Positions 10,760-23,394 of a DNA stretch of 64,000 nt are shown here, piece after piece (within the stretch, counting starts at the first letter, position 1; the number at the start of each line of letters is the position of its first letter). The stretch is taken from assembly GCA_023614405.1 (NCBI GenBank), contig CM042688.1, positions 74,014,253-74,078,252 of the forward strand, read 5' to 3'. The DNA is from Avena insularis (taxonomy: Eukaryota > Streptophyta > Magnoliopsida > Poales > Poaceae). A program made the translations under genes and the position numbers. The notes under the pieces are model-generated. The model was not told the DNA's origin, did not search any database, and was given only the letters and a program-made list of their open reading frames with translations.

Positions 10760-12260
10760 AACGCACCATTGCTGCTTGAGATGGCCGGATTGGCTTCTGA
10801 TCGGCAAGTAAACCAAAAATTTCACAGGTTTCTGGTACCTACAGTTGTTAATCAGATTTCAGGGTATTGGCATTTGTCAGCTGTTCAGCCAAAAATAGCG
10901 GTAACCTCTTTTGGTTCCTGCGTAAACAGGAACTACCTTTTCACATAACAGGTTACTCCGTCACCAGCAACTTCGTCCACTTCAGGTGCTACCTCATTAG
11001 CTGAGCAATGGGATCGAAGACGATCTAAAGCACGATCGCTTTTTGTGTTAAGTGGAGACTGTCACAGTTGCTTTCAGCCTTTGGCAGACTACGCATCTTG
11101 TGATGAGCACTAGTTCACGCAAAGTCGTATAGTAGAGGTAAATCCAAAATCGCTAGGGCCCTCTAGATCAGCTGCCCCGTGCAGCAGGTTAACCAAAGTT
11201 GAGAAACACTACAGGCATTGCTGACACAGACCCACTATGTTTTACAGTACGTTGGTAATCACCGAAGCCTGCCTTGCAGGGCTACAAAGTGTGCTGCAAC
11301 TAGATAACCAACACATTAGTGTACTAAAAGGTAGAAATGCTGAAATTTACCAATCGTAACACACTAACATAAAAAAGTAGAGGCGCCAAAATTTACCAAC
11401 TTTTAAGCTACAAATCAAGGCTTCAGATGGAAAGGATGCCTAGTCAGTAGTCACCCACCATAATAATTCCACAGTTACTGTTCTCGCTAACTTTACCCTT
11501 GTGTTTATCCAATGCAAAATTAGTTCTCTTTTTCAGTTGCATCCGATACAGGATTTAACCTCAGATGGCACCACAACATTCACACTTAAACTCAGGCCAT
11601 TGTCCTAGTGGGATCAACCAAAGTACTACTTCCACCATACCCCCCAGAACTATAAGGTGAATAGCAAGGCATGGACACTTCACAACTGCCAGACTACGTA
11701 AGCAAATATCTCTACAGAAGCAAATCATGTGACAAAGGTTGGTATTCAGTGTAGTGTTTGAACTTCACCTCAGCATTTATATGCTGGACTTCCTTCCGTT
11801 GTATTTACATTACCCGTGTTTCCTACTGGTTGATGCATCTTCTTCCCCACAGTATTCCCGCATCAATGCTGCCAGAACATAAAAGAAATGGGTTACTAAA
11901 ACCTATGGAAGGTGATGGTGGAGAAAGATTCAAATTGGCAGAATATGGAAATGCTTAAACTGCTAACAAAAATGAACTGCCTGTAGAGAAAAGGTATCTT
12001 CTCAAGCTAGTGCATGCATAAGATTTACCACGAGCCATGCATCCTTTTGAGCTACTGTAGTTAGCACTGAATAGATGCACATGCTGCACAGAAGAACAAA
12101 TAGCCTATTTTTAAGCCTTCTTTATCTTTAGGAATATGCCACCATAACCACCTGTGGTGGTAACTTCGTTTCTAAGCAGTAGGAGAGGCCCCGGTAAAGA
12201 TAGCACTAACAGTTGAAACGATGATAAAATGTTGGTTGATATAGCTGATAGAAACTACTA

Positions 12261-12384
12261 CTCCTTCCGTCTCAAAATAGATGTCGAAAATTTGTCCAAA
12301 TTTGAACGTATCTAAACACTATTTAGTATAAAGATACATCTAATTTTAGACAAATTCCTGACATCTATTTTGAGACGGAGGGAG
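12261..12384. mobile_element. Stowaway MITE (Tc1/Mariner)
   Basis: A 124-bp element with inverted ends CTCCTTCCGTCTCAAAATAG and the reverse complement ending GACGGAGGGAG, flanked by TA on both sides (12259-12260 and 12385-12386). These are the standard ends and target of grass Stowaway MITEs. Confidence 0.92.
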
Positions 12385-13527
12385 TACATGATTTTCCAAC
12401 CTAAACAAGAAGATGAAGTAATCTGACAATGGTGCACGCAATGTAAGGCACATTTAAATGATATCCAACATGGGCAAGTAAGCAATTTGCAACCAAAAAC
12501 TCTACTTAATAACATCATGCTATACCGTACTACTGCTAAATGTTAAACTACAAAAACAAAATTAGATACAGAAGTATTGCATAACATATATGGTCATACA
12601 TTTGCTAGCCTTGACAACTTCTATGTGGCTAAAAAAGTCCACAGTTCTAACTTTTGTTTGCTTAATGGCAAAATAATATTGACTTCTAGGATCTGCAAGT
12701 AACCCAGATGCAAATCTTAAAAGTAAATCAACATTTCTGCTGCTGTCTTCTGTAAGGACATACATACTACTCTCCTTTTTAAGAAAAAAATGATACTAAT
12801 TACATGACAGTTTTTCAGGATGAAAGATACTCTTTTTCATCATCTTCGTGCACCTATCCCCTGGTCGTTTCAGTGACAACTGTGACAGCAATAGGGACAA
12901 CCTGAACTTGAAGCTAGGTGGCATTAATGCCAGGCAATGCGGAATAAACGCAAGATTAACTATAAACTAATACACGGAGCATCCCTATAAGAGATCAGGA
13001 TGGGCCACGCAGGTGTTGGGGGGGGGGAGTAAAACATAGGGCGCCGTGTGTGGTTGTTAAGACTTGTTTACTAAGCCATTGCAGAAGAAAAATGAGCAAA
13101 CTATAAAGTTCCAGGATGGTGTGCATTTTTATGGCCTATTCAGATCCACAAAGGAAATATGGACACTTTATGCAGGCAACGTGATGTGTTTCATGCTCCC
13201 CTCACTACCTTATTTTCAGTTCTAAATTGGACTTTAGCAAGATAATTTCACATATTAAATCATGTAAGTTAAAGAATATCAAAAGAACATAAAACAAGCT
13301 GTTGTTATCGCGTGATTAGTTCATACTTCCAAGTAATTATGCTTTTGAAGGTACTTTAGCGAAAAAGAGACTGAAACTAGGATTGCCTCTGGCACTGTGC
13401 TGGAGTTGCAGTATGTTGAGCGTCCTTAACTTGTTTAAGCTAATAGTTGTCCGGAAAAACATGTAAGAATAGTCTCAGCTAATCGAACTAATACAGCAGC
13501 AACGTGTGAAACGAACATCACCAAGTA

Positions 13528-13646
13528 CTCCCTCCGTCCTAAGTGACTTGGATTTGTCTAGATTCGCATGTATCTATATACTAAAACGTGTCTAGATACA
13601 TGCGAATCTAGACAAATCCACGTCACTTATTTTGGGATGGGGGGAG
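13528..13646. mobile_element. Stowaway MITE, second copy of a different family
   Basis: A 119-bp element starting CTCCCTCCGTCC and ending GGGATGGGGGGAG, TA on both sides. The interior is one long inverted repeat (AGATTCGCATGTATC / GATACATGCGAATCT), so it can fold into a hairpin. Confidence 0.92.
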
Positions 13647-14241
13647 TACCATTTTGTGGAGTTGCAAAGCCAATTATCAATTAAGTTGTAAGATATTCCC
13701 CATGCTGCTAATGATCATCTGGACATAATTTCAAGACTTCTACAGACCAACTTAAATGCACTGTGCAGGTACCTCCACTCCAAGACCAACATGGTGTATT
13801 ACTTCCCATCGTACCATCTTTTTGCAGTAGTGTCATTTACCCAGTGCACTCAGTTGATCATCTCTGTACAATTATAAACTTTCTGGCATCTACTTTCCCA
13901 TAATGGCTTGCTGGTAAATAAGTAATTCAAATCATAACAATCATGGGTTCCACTAACAGGAATACAGCTCACATATATTATGAGAAAAATCCTACTGTGC
14001 ATATATGTTAAAAAGTAAAACAGAGAACAGAATCAGAAATCAAAAGAGTTCAAAAACAAGAACAACTACAAGAAAATAATGGAGAAAGCTAAACTGAAAA
14101 GATCTCAGACCAGGAGCTAAGGCAAGAGCATAAAGATTCACAATTTTGCTGAAAAACAGAAACTGGTAGAAGATTTTCCCCTTATCTTGATAAAGGAAGA
14201 ACAACTATGCTAACACAGAAACTGACAAACAAAACAGAGTA

Positions 14242-17200
14242 TTAACCTACATTATCGATGGCGCAAATTTCTTCAAATAAGTGCTTCTTGGATCTCAGGC
14301 TGTTGGCGAATTTCTGAAGAGCAGACATGTTCTTCTGGTGAAGGAATCACAGGTTTAACATCCATGCATGTGAATATACAGTAGTAACATGTGAATTGGT
14401 TAGCAGTAGAAATAGGATATTTTCTCCTCAAACATTGGGTGGTTTAGCATCAACAGCATATTGTTGTTAACAATAGCCCGAACTGCTAGTTCTTTAGCTT
14501 CCGTGTGTTTCCTTTTGAGCAACGTGCACATCTGCACAATAAGACATGAATATTTCGGACATCAATTTAGATCGCATACATCGATATGTGTACTCAAGTA
14601 GAGTAAAGAATCCCAGCTGCTTCAAAGGTAAAATTAGTGATCGTGCAACATCAAGAAGGAAACAGATAACTATTCTAGTCACTTAGTAAGGTCTTTCAGC
14701 TCAAAAAAAACTTAGCAAGGTCTTTTATTCATGTATCTTCATGAATTGCAACATTGTTGATGCTGGATTGGAAGATGCATCTGCACCTTTTGTAAGTTGT
14801 AACATCTAAAAAATGACACCCTCCATATTTGTCACATGATCAAAGGACAGCAGTAGTCTTATTAAATATTAAAGTTAGAATACTAGTGAAGTACAAGATG
14901 TGATAAATTTGAGAAAGAAACTCCTGGAATCTTTCAAAGTCCAGCCATAAAGCTCCAAAGCTATATCAGTTTAAAAAGTGGAGTGGATAAGCCTCATAAC
15001 AAACGCAAATTGAGAACTTCCAGTGTTAGTTACTCTAGTAAGAGATTTTACACAAGGGTAGTAAAGCATTGCCAGATTTACTCACATCTTCAAGCTCCTT
15101 TCTACAAGCCTCTGCTTTGTCTACATTTCCACCATCTTCTAACAATGCAGGCAACTCTAGGTCCGAAATGTCTCCCATCTCACATGGTGTTGTTGAAGAA
15201 ACCACATTATCCGTAGGAGTTTTCGGAGTTCCACTTAGAATCTAAGCAGTGAAATCAAGAAAAGTTAGGATATGTAAACAGCTGCATACTACTTCCAGTT
15301 CCAAACACGGGTCGCTTAAGATTTGCTTATATCTGCAATTTTCGTCTTGTAGAATTTCTACTCCATGGTTTCTAGTTACGGAAACTGGAGGCCCCAAGCC
15401 TCTTGTTCAATGGAAAAAGACAAGACTTGATTCTTATACTACTTTATTGGCATATAGGTATAACAAAATTATAATGTAATGGAAGAATTTCACGACTATC
15501 CACTGATCTTGTTATTTCCTTCAGATCAAGAAGCTTAATTCACTAATAACAAATTTTAAGAATGTTTGACCCTGTAGCATGACAACCTTCCGAACTGATA
15601 CTGATAGAACAAATATACATACGAATCTCAGAAATATTCAAGCACTTACAGTTTTATTCCCCGGCTCTGGAACAGTTTGTGGTGATTTTCTACACAATAA
15701 ATTGCAAATTTATTACTTCCAATAAGAAGTGTAGTCTTAAGATACATTGAATCTATCAAATGCAGTCCAACCAACAACCTCACAGCTGGAGATCTCATGA
15801 TGCGTTTAAGCACAGCAGGGGCTTTTGTATCTGGGATGGTTTCCTGAGAAGGGAGGTTTACAGCATGAATAGAAGTACACAAAATTAAAGCAGACAAATA
15901 TTTTTTTACTATAGAGCACAGATAAGAGATAGCAAAACTATTTATGTTGTTTTCATTGTAGTTTAGGCAGTTTATAACAGAAAACAGAGGCAAAGGCTTT
16001 TTTGTGTCCAAGTCCAAATAATTGATACATCCTACAGAATATTAGCATTGCCAATAGGTTGAAATCCAACAAAACAAAATGAAGTTTGAGCTTGAAGACT
16101 GACCATGATAAACTAGCACTCTTGCACTCAAAACATAATCACATATTCATTATACAGTGCAATTTAAATTATGCATACCTAGAACAGAATTGCACACTCT
16201 TAAACTTAGGGTACTAATATGATCTGCCAGTAGGTATCCTCTGTAGTGGCATGGTAGATCTCTTAGCTATGACACAGGATCTAAGTAGTAGAAACTGAGT
16301 TTGGTTTATCAAATGAGGATACAGCAATTTCCACAACAATATAATATTTCACACTTCTTACGCCAGGTGAAATTTTATATGTTTTCCTCGCATCATGTAA
16401 TCAGCGAGTACAAACACAATATGCAATTTACCAGTGTAGAAAATAATATGAAATTGGTTTGTGTGTACCCTCAACAGAGGCTGTGTTGGATTTATATATT
16501 GATGTCAATGTCAGTTCTACAAGGGTTCGTGACTTGCACTCCAAGATGGAGAGTCCTAATACTGCACAACTATATACTTTAACACGGTGCAGGAATAAAC
16601 AATGCAAATCTACATTTAGATGAGGAAATGTAACCCTTTACACCGATTTGAATCACATCCCTCAGAAGAAGGCATCAGGATAAATCAAGGAAACAAACTT
16701 TAGCAGAAAAGGAAATGTGTTTAAGGATATAAAATTATGCAGAACAAAAATAGAACCTCGGGCATGTTTTGCGTCATGGATGGGCTCCGTGATGCAGGTT
16801 TTCCTTCAACAAAGGAGTTTGGGATCTTGGATGTTAGTACAGGGGAGGCCTTACTCCCACTCGCTTGTACCGAATCTTTGTCCAGAAGCAAGCCAGACAC
16901 TGGACTTCTAGATCTAGTACCTCCTTTCAAGACTCTACATTCATAAATATAGTTTCAGTCCCCTTCCATGTAATGTTTCTAGAACAAAAATAAGTAGAGA
17001 TATTATACCTTGATCCTGCCAGTTGAGAAGTTGTTGGTCTTTTACCATCTTTGGAAGGTATGTCTTGTATTATATCAGAAGGTTTGCTACTTTTTATGAG
17101 TACCTGACTTGTTACATTGTTATGTTCAGTGCTATGTGCTGTACTGCTTGGAGCATTCAATATGGAAGAGTTGCCAGCGCTAAGTGGCTCAAGTCTGAAA

Positions 17201-20200
17201 AGGATGCACGTGTATTTATTAACATGCAGAAGGTCTTACAAGTTTCAACAAGATTTGTAGAATATGTTATAAGCAATAAGAGAAGTGGGTAAGTCCACAA
17301 ATAGATGGATATAACTACAAACTTATGATAACAGTGTTACAATTACAAGAGAACTTAAAATACAATTGAGAACTGGCAAAAAGTTGTGCTTTATCTAGAG
17401 GATGGTCAAACACAAGTAGGACAAACTTGAAGAGTCGTGCCATGTAGGGTTGCAAGAAAGTACATCCGAAGTACAGTTGTTAGTTAAAACTGGAGTGCAA
17501 TTGGAGTCCTGGTCCGCGAGGATCAAGGGTCATGCTCGCTACAGTAAGTGACTTCTTAATACTACATTGTTACCTCATAAACTATACTATGATTCTAAAA
17601 ATTATAGTGCAGTAACATACGGAATTTATTTGGTAGCAATGCTGTGGAAGGTTGAGAATTATACATTGTTGCACAAAGAGCATTCTGCTACAGTGAAAAG
17701 TCCAAGAAAAATGCATGTGAAGCGCGTTCATTCCATCAATGCATTGATTCCACCAAAGCCACCACACTTATGAAAGATATATTAACTACTTCAGGCTGTT
17801 ACACTCTATATGTAGAAGGACACTCAAGTATCCAATAAGCAGTAGATCCACATTATCTCGATCAAAGTTTGTTAAAAGAACCAAGATCAATAGCATTGAG
17901 AATTCAGAATGGTTTTCGGTCAGTTCAATGTTATGTGGAGTCTATACGAGATGGAGCCGCACATAAATCTTATGGAGCTATGCCACCCAGGTCAACATCA
18001 TAATATGAAGAAAATAAAGCAGAATTGTGCATACCCAAGTAAACATCTGCAGAATAATATTTCAACCCAGCAGATTGTTGTATGATTTGAAGGGTGATAA
18101 TTTCTTACCCATGTTTAGCATTCAAGGAGGTGGTCGACAACCCCTGTAATCCAGGCTTGCAGTATGGTTTTGCCGACGTGATTTTAAGTTTTTCAGGTTG
18201 TGCATGCTTGTGTTCCCTGCATTTAAAAAAATTCCTTACTAAAATAAAGTTATAGCATTTTATAAGTACATGCTAGCCTGCCAATGTATTTTACCTTATC
18301 AAGTCTGTAGGATGTGTATTTGTCTTTTTTATCACGTTATGGGCACCACTTAGTTGATTTAAGGTAGTTTCTGGAGTTACTTGGGGAGGCCTGCTTGCTT
18401 TCGTATTTGCAGATTTTGACAGAAGAGAAAAGGTTCCTGATTCATTCACCAATGCAGGCTTCACATTTCTGATTTCCCTGCATGAAATGTATTAGAATTC
18501 TTTCACATATTAAGAAATCGACACACAAAGCTACAATACAATTAAGCTCACAAAAAGTAAAAGCCCCATTGTTACAAATATTTTATATTATATTCCCTCC
18601 AACTACAGAATCAACATACCCCTGTTAAAATAATGTAAACCAATATACGATACCCAACAGAACCATGTGCCATGGTGCATTTGCCTTGTGTAAATAATAA
18701 ATGTGCGATGCATTTAATCCTTCATTACTGATGTTCTGATTCAAGATAGACTGGATCTTGTGAAATAAACAGCAGCACAAGATGGAAGTTTTATTTTGCT
18801 GAGAAAGAAACATAAGTCCAAAACAAACCTCTGCATTGATGAAGAGAGATTCTTTGGACCTGAAGTCCTTTCCTCAACATTCTTTGTCCCAGATGATGTC
18901 TTCCTTAGAGGCTTCATTAAAGTGTCCCCAAACGATTGGCTGCCATGACTTCCTTCATTAAGAGATGTACTTTCCTCCATAGCCTCCTTCTGGTTATTTT
19001 GAAAATTCGATTGACCCACTGATCTTCTGGAGATGTAGGGATTCTCAGTGCTGGTGTTTCTGGATTGTGAACTAACTTCTTGCTCATTGTTACTATTCTC
19101 CCTCGAGATATTAAGTTTACTCAGGTCCGCCGCAGGAGCTTCCTTACTGTTTTCAGGAACTGCTATGGCTTTTGAACGTGTTGGATCTTCAGCAGATACA
19201 GCACTGCAAGAAAACCTATGAGAAGAATTGTTAACGGCTGGTTTTGTTGGGTGTGCCTCATTAGAGTGCTCTCCAAGCATATCATTCGACCCCATGTCTA
19301 CTTTAAGATGTTCCACTCTTTCAGGATTGATGCTGAAAAAAGGATGCATTTGGTTAGATGACTCAGCAGCATTAATGTTTGAAGTCAGACGACTGGCATT
19401 TGTTACATTATCCTACCTTGTCGAATGAGTAGGCTTTGAAGTGCAAGCATCATGTGTCTGTTCCTTACTCTTACTATTTTCAGGAACATCAGTGCCCTTG
19501 TCTGAAATTCCTCTTTGTGGATCTTTATTACCTTCTGAAGAGATGAGATTGGCCTTTTCTGTACTTTTACTAATACCATTCTCCTCAAAGCCCAACTTCG
19601 TGTCAAGACTGAACTTGCCCAGACTTTAAGGAAACAAAACAAAATGAAAAAGTTAATTACATGAAGTTTATGAGAAGCACATTTACCAGTCTTCACCAGC
19701 CAGCATTACTTACTCATTAAAATCAAAGGAAAAGAAGGGGTCTTTTTCAGTTTCTTTTTTCCCTTCAGAAACATCATTGCCATTTGAACTGCTGTGCTTC
19801 GATTTTTTCTTGAGAGGACTAGAGAAATCAAGATCAGACATGCCCATTTTAAAGGATGGCATTTTGTCAAAGGCTCCATCAAGTCCAAAATCATCGCTAG
19901 AAAGAAAGAGGTTGTCAGCACCATAATGAACAGTAAATAGTAAATAATTCGCACTTGGTTGCATCAAATATGAAAAAAAAAATACAAGTGTGATACTCAC
20001 AGGTTGTCGAAGGTAAACTTCTTGCCACTCTTGGGAACTGACTCAACATCAAAGTCCATTGTGTCTTTTCCCGATTTTGATACCTTCCAGGATGAAAGAA
20101 AATCATTGCCAAAGTCTTCATCTGTCAACAAATATCATGAATACACCAGGTTAAACTGGTGTAATTGTAAAAAGACATTTTCGAAATCTACCGCACAGAT

Positions 20201-20459
20201 TTATAAATACAGTTCATATACCATAGATTTAATTTCTTGCAGAGCAGGAGGCAACTACAATGGACAAGACTTGTATGTAGTATCAATCAGAAATATTCAT
20301 TCTACCAGTATCAGATAAGTTTGACTACAGTGCACTATAAACAAGGGAGCAAGGTGCACTGATGACCTACTATCATATCAATAACAAATACATACCAAGG
20401 GATGAACTTATATTTTTAGCATTCGCGTTCGAGGCAGCTCTTTTTCGTGATTCGTCCAT
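14242..20459 (-). CDS. Uncharacterized protein At4g18490 family, 14 coding exons
   Basis: Coding exons (minus strand): 20459-20396, 20121-20001, 19896-19714, 19623-19417, 19332-18829, 18477-18295, 18216-18109, 17194-17009, 16934-16757, 15843-15779, 15689-15650, 15241-15086, 14531-14421, 14328-14242. They join without a stop into 730 codons plus TAA. Start MDESRKRAAS. The N-terminus has DEDFGNDFLSSWK and DTMDFDVESVPKSGKKFTF, which I recognise from the plant family named after Arabidopsis At4g18490; its function is unknown. The middle is Ser-, Asn- and Lys-rich and probably disordered. The C-terminus (KRKHTEAKELAVRAIVNNN, LQKFANSLRSKKHLFEE) is predicted helical. All introns fit GT-AG except the last (U12-type). 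Exons 3-8 keep one phase, so exon skipping there would preserve the frame. The stop is read just past exon 14; GTAGGT there could instead be a donor to a further 3' exon. Family assignment is from memory. Confidence 0.8.
14329..14420 (-). other. U12-type AT-AC intron (last intron of the gene)
   Basis: On the minus strand the exon ...GAGGAGAAA is followed by ATATCCTA, one base off the minor-spliceosome 5' site ATATCCTT. The intron ends in AAGAAC (AC end). TTCCTTCAC at 14346-14338, close to the U12 branch consensus TTCCTTRAC, puts its adenosine 10 bases before the AC end, the spacing expected for U12 introns. Using these sites joins ...MFEEK to MSALQKFANS in frame. No GT donor near this exon end gives an open frame with the CAG at 14333-14331. 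Confidence 0.7.
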
Positions 20460-20477
20460 AATGCCTACAAACGTGGG
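20396..20477 (-). other. First coding exon with short 5' UTR
   Basis: The acceptor TTCTGCATGCAG precedes CCCACGTTTGTAGGCATT and then the ATG at 20459; the donor is GTATG at 20395. It is the start-codon exon of the At4g18490-like gene; 18 bases of 5' UTR lie in it. Confidence 0.6.
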
Positions 20478-20875
20478 CTGCATGCAGAAGGAAAACGGAA
20501 ATATATTAGGAAGCACAGAAGACACAGAGTGGAAGAGAAACCATGCGTGCCAATATTAGTAATATTCTGATTCACTAGATACAGGAAATATCTAAATACA
20601 TTTGTATTTTTTGTGATATTAAAATTATACTAGTGTCATATTAGGAATAGGTCAGTTCACATATATTTTCCACCACTATGCTTAACAGGAAATAAAGAAC
20701 ATGTGAAATATGCAGCATGTGAAATCCCCGGAAAATAGAATTAAAAAACATGAAAGGGCCTATTGACTGAAGTTCAAATTTCCAATGAACCCTAGCTCTC
20801 TCCAGGATAATACCTCCATTCAGGTAGCATTACCTAGATTTAAGCAATAAATCCTAGATGCTTAAGTTTGCAGAC

Positions 20876-21567
20876 TAGGGTTGAAAACGGTAAGGAAATT
20901 TTCCGTCCGCTTCCGAAGAAAAAGGAAACGGAGAGCTAAAAAGGAAACAGAAATGGTATTTTGCGGCAAAGGAACGGAAACGGAATATTCTAAATGGAAA
21001 CGGAAAAGAAAACGACGGAGCCATTTCCGGCGGAAACAGAAACGGTAAGGAAATTCCGGATAAACAAATACGGAAACTTTCCGATAATATAACCATCCAG
21101 GCCATGTACGAAATAGTACTTTGCATCAGTGATTTTCCTTGCTCTTGTCGAGACATAGTATGTTGGGTCTACGTAATACATACAACCAACCCAGTCTACA
21201 TACTAATCAATTGAGTGCCTTAGCATTTATGTGAAATTATTTATGTGAACTTATGTACTTGTCAAAGTGTTGAATTATGTGTGTTACTTTATATTTAATT
21301 GTTGCTTGTTGAAGTTGTGAGCTATTCTTTGTGTATTATATGTTTCTTTTGGTGTACAGACCATGATATTATACCACTACTATATTCCGATAAATGTCCG
21401 TTTTCGTATCATTTCCGTCCCGTATCCGTTCCATATCCGTCTCCAATGATTTCTGATTCCGTGTTCGTTTCCGAAGTTTTCCGTTTCGTTTTCGATTCCG
21501 ACGACACGAGAGGAAACGAAAACGATAATAGATGTTTCCGTCCGTTTCCGTTTCGTTTTCAACCCTA
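20876..21567. mobile_element. Ac/Ds-like hAT element, non-autonomous, in the 5' UTR intron
   Basis: Ends are TAGGGTTGAAAACG and its inverted copy, flanked on both sides by the identical 8-bp duplication TTGCAGAC (20868-20875 and 21568-21575). An 8-bp TSD and TAGGGxTGAAAACGG ends are the hallmark of Ac-type hAT elements. Both subterminal regions carry many TTTCCG/CGGAAA motifs, the likely transposase-binding repeats. The 692-bp body has no transposase, so it would need a hAT transposase in trans. It sits inside the presumed intron of the At4g18490-like gene without touching its splice sites. Confidence 0.92.
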
Positions 21568-22868
21568 TTGCAGACACAAACAAGCAACCTCACCAAGCAC
21601 TCAACTTAATGGGTAGGAGCTGATCAAAGATCTAGAGAACAGTAAGGATGGGAAACATGGCAATCAGACATAGGCACACACACACTCGACATAATATAAG
21701 CTTGTGCCATTCTGAGTACAGCACTCATTTCTCGAAAGTAGAAAGTTATTATGGATTGAATGATTGATAACTAATGGGCAATAAGAGCATGCGCTTAAAC
21801 TAACTTGAAAACAATCTTGACTTACAGTCTCATACTAGATATAAGCAACTGATTGCAGAAATACCGAACTGTTTGAAAGTTCAAGTGGCAATAATATTAA
21901 CAGCAAAGTGGGAACATAACTTTGACAGTGATAACACAGTTTTTTATGGACAGGATAATTAACATTCCTGGAGACAAAGTTTGGAAGAAGTGAAGCTCTG
22001 TTTGAGATTTTGGCAGTAGACATGCAATGAAATGAAATTTGGCAAAGCAAGTCTGTGCAGGATCATAGTTTGACAGCAGACTACACGGTTACACACTAAA
22101 GGATCGATAATACCTAAGCCACCATTTTAACCATGAGATGCCTCTACAAAACTAAGGCGAGCAGTATTGGTGGTCCCTCCTTCAGAAGAGGATTTGAAGA
22201 CCTGGAGCACTCAAATACCCTTAAGAAGTTACAACTACAGTAATATATTTTGCACGCAAAGGGAATGAGCCATTTACAGAGTGATCTAGGTGGCCAGATA
22301 CTCACATTACATTAACTGGACATGGAGGTCACAACATTATGCTAAGAAATTATATTGCATTCATAGGAAACTAGTTTGCTCCCTCGAATCAAAACAGCAA
22401 ACAGCTTCCCCACAATAGCAACGGAAAGGGGCAGAGAAAAACAGCATTACTCAAGTGGCATATTCAACTGCTCATAAGAGTATCCATGAAACAATCAGAT
22501 AAGATCATGAAAGCTATAGGAATGCTAAGGCCAACAGCTAATGAAACCGACAAAACTGACACGATTCTGCAACAGCTTGCTAGGTGCGGTACACCGTATT
22601 TAAAACAACGAAAACATTTGATCATGCAGCGGCGCACACACAGAACGGGTTGCGTGGAGACCTTCCTGGATCCTGCAATAAACTTCCAAAATTCGACAGA
22701 AAAAGTACTGAGCACTCCGCTTACGATCAGAAATTGCCCTAGATTGCCAACAGAAGCACCGATCGGGGGCGGATCTAGAAGGTGTACCGGGTGCGCACCA
22801 CAGCAAACCCCAAATTTCTGGAGGTCGGTGGGGGTTTAGCTAATCACTGGATGACGAAATGCTCGTAC

Positions 22869-23050
22869 CTCAGAAACCAATGGCCAAATTTGCGGACGGG
22901 GTTGATGCAGCAGGGACGCGACTGGGGTAGAACGGGAACGACGATGGCGGCGACACCCGTGAGAGGCGGAGGGATTGGGCGGTGACGCCAAGCTACGGCA
23001 CGGAAGTGGGCGCGGAGATACTGCGCACTGGGTCGGATCGGGATAGGTCG
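22869..23050 (-). other. Probable non-coding 5' UTR exon and promoter-proximal region
   Basis: On the minus strand, GC-rich leader-like sequence ends in TTTCTGAG followed by GTACGAGC, a fair GT donor, about 2.4 kb upstream of the start-codon exon. A 5' UTR intron with a CpG-rich first exon is common in grass genes. The transcription start is not visible; the upper limit given here is approximate. Confidence 0.45.
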
Positions 23051-23394
23051 GGAACTCAGGACTCGACCCAGGGACAGGAGGAGGAAGAGGAAATGAAGGT
23101 ATCCGTACGGTGCGGGACGGGACGGTGGCGAGGAAACCGTGGAGAGCTGATATTTGAGGATTTTGAATTTTGGCTCACGAAGGTCTGCACTCTGCACGGA
23201 GACCGAGAGCAGAAATTTACATGTGCTTTGTTGGAAGTAAGTTTTTTTTTTCCTGTCTTTTTGTTGTCTAAGAAAATTTTAGAGCTTGTAGTTGGTGTTT
23301 TCACAACTCAGTGATGAGTTGCATACTTAAATTTTACATGAATTTTTTTAAGACTATTTCTTTTTATGGTTTAAAAAATAAGTTGCACTCTCCC
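23051..23394. other. Upstream flank of the At4g18490-like gene
   Basis: Probably promoter and intergenic sequence; AT-rich past 23220. No TATA box or repeat terminus could be placed with confidence. Confidence 0.35.

Larger units (their letters stand above)
10760..14241. other. 3' flank of the At4g18490-like gene, no confident gene
   Basis: AT-rich sequence with two Stowaway MITEs (listed separately) and no convincing coding exon. It probably includes the 3' UTR of the minus-strand gene, whose end I cannot place. One splice-like acceptor followed by a short open frame (minus strand, about 11878-11820) could be a terminal exon of an alternative transcript, but no matching donor phase was found. 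Confidence 0.4.

Noticed and set aside
16301..17292. Plus-strand frames such as 16737-16946 and 17023-17292
   Set aside because: Antisense to exons 8 and 9 and their introns; the minus-strand frame joins correctly to neighbours.
19200..19240. A splice-like acceptor TTTTCTTGCAG inside exon 5
   Set aside because: The only nearby donor would give an intron of about 20 bases; the reading frame is open across it.
21299..21616. Open frames in the hAT element
   Set aside because: They come from TTTCCG-rich subterminal repeats read in frame; no hAT dimerisation or zinc-finger motif.
22464..23314. Frames around the 5' UTR exon
   Set aside because: No family motif, overlapping on both strands; better explained as leader, promoter and intron sequence.
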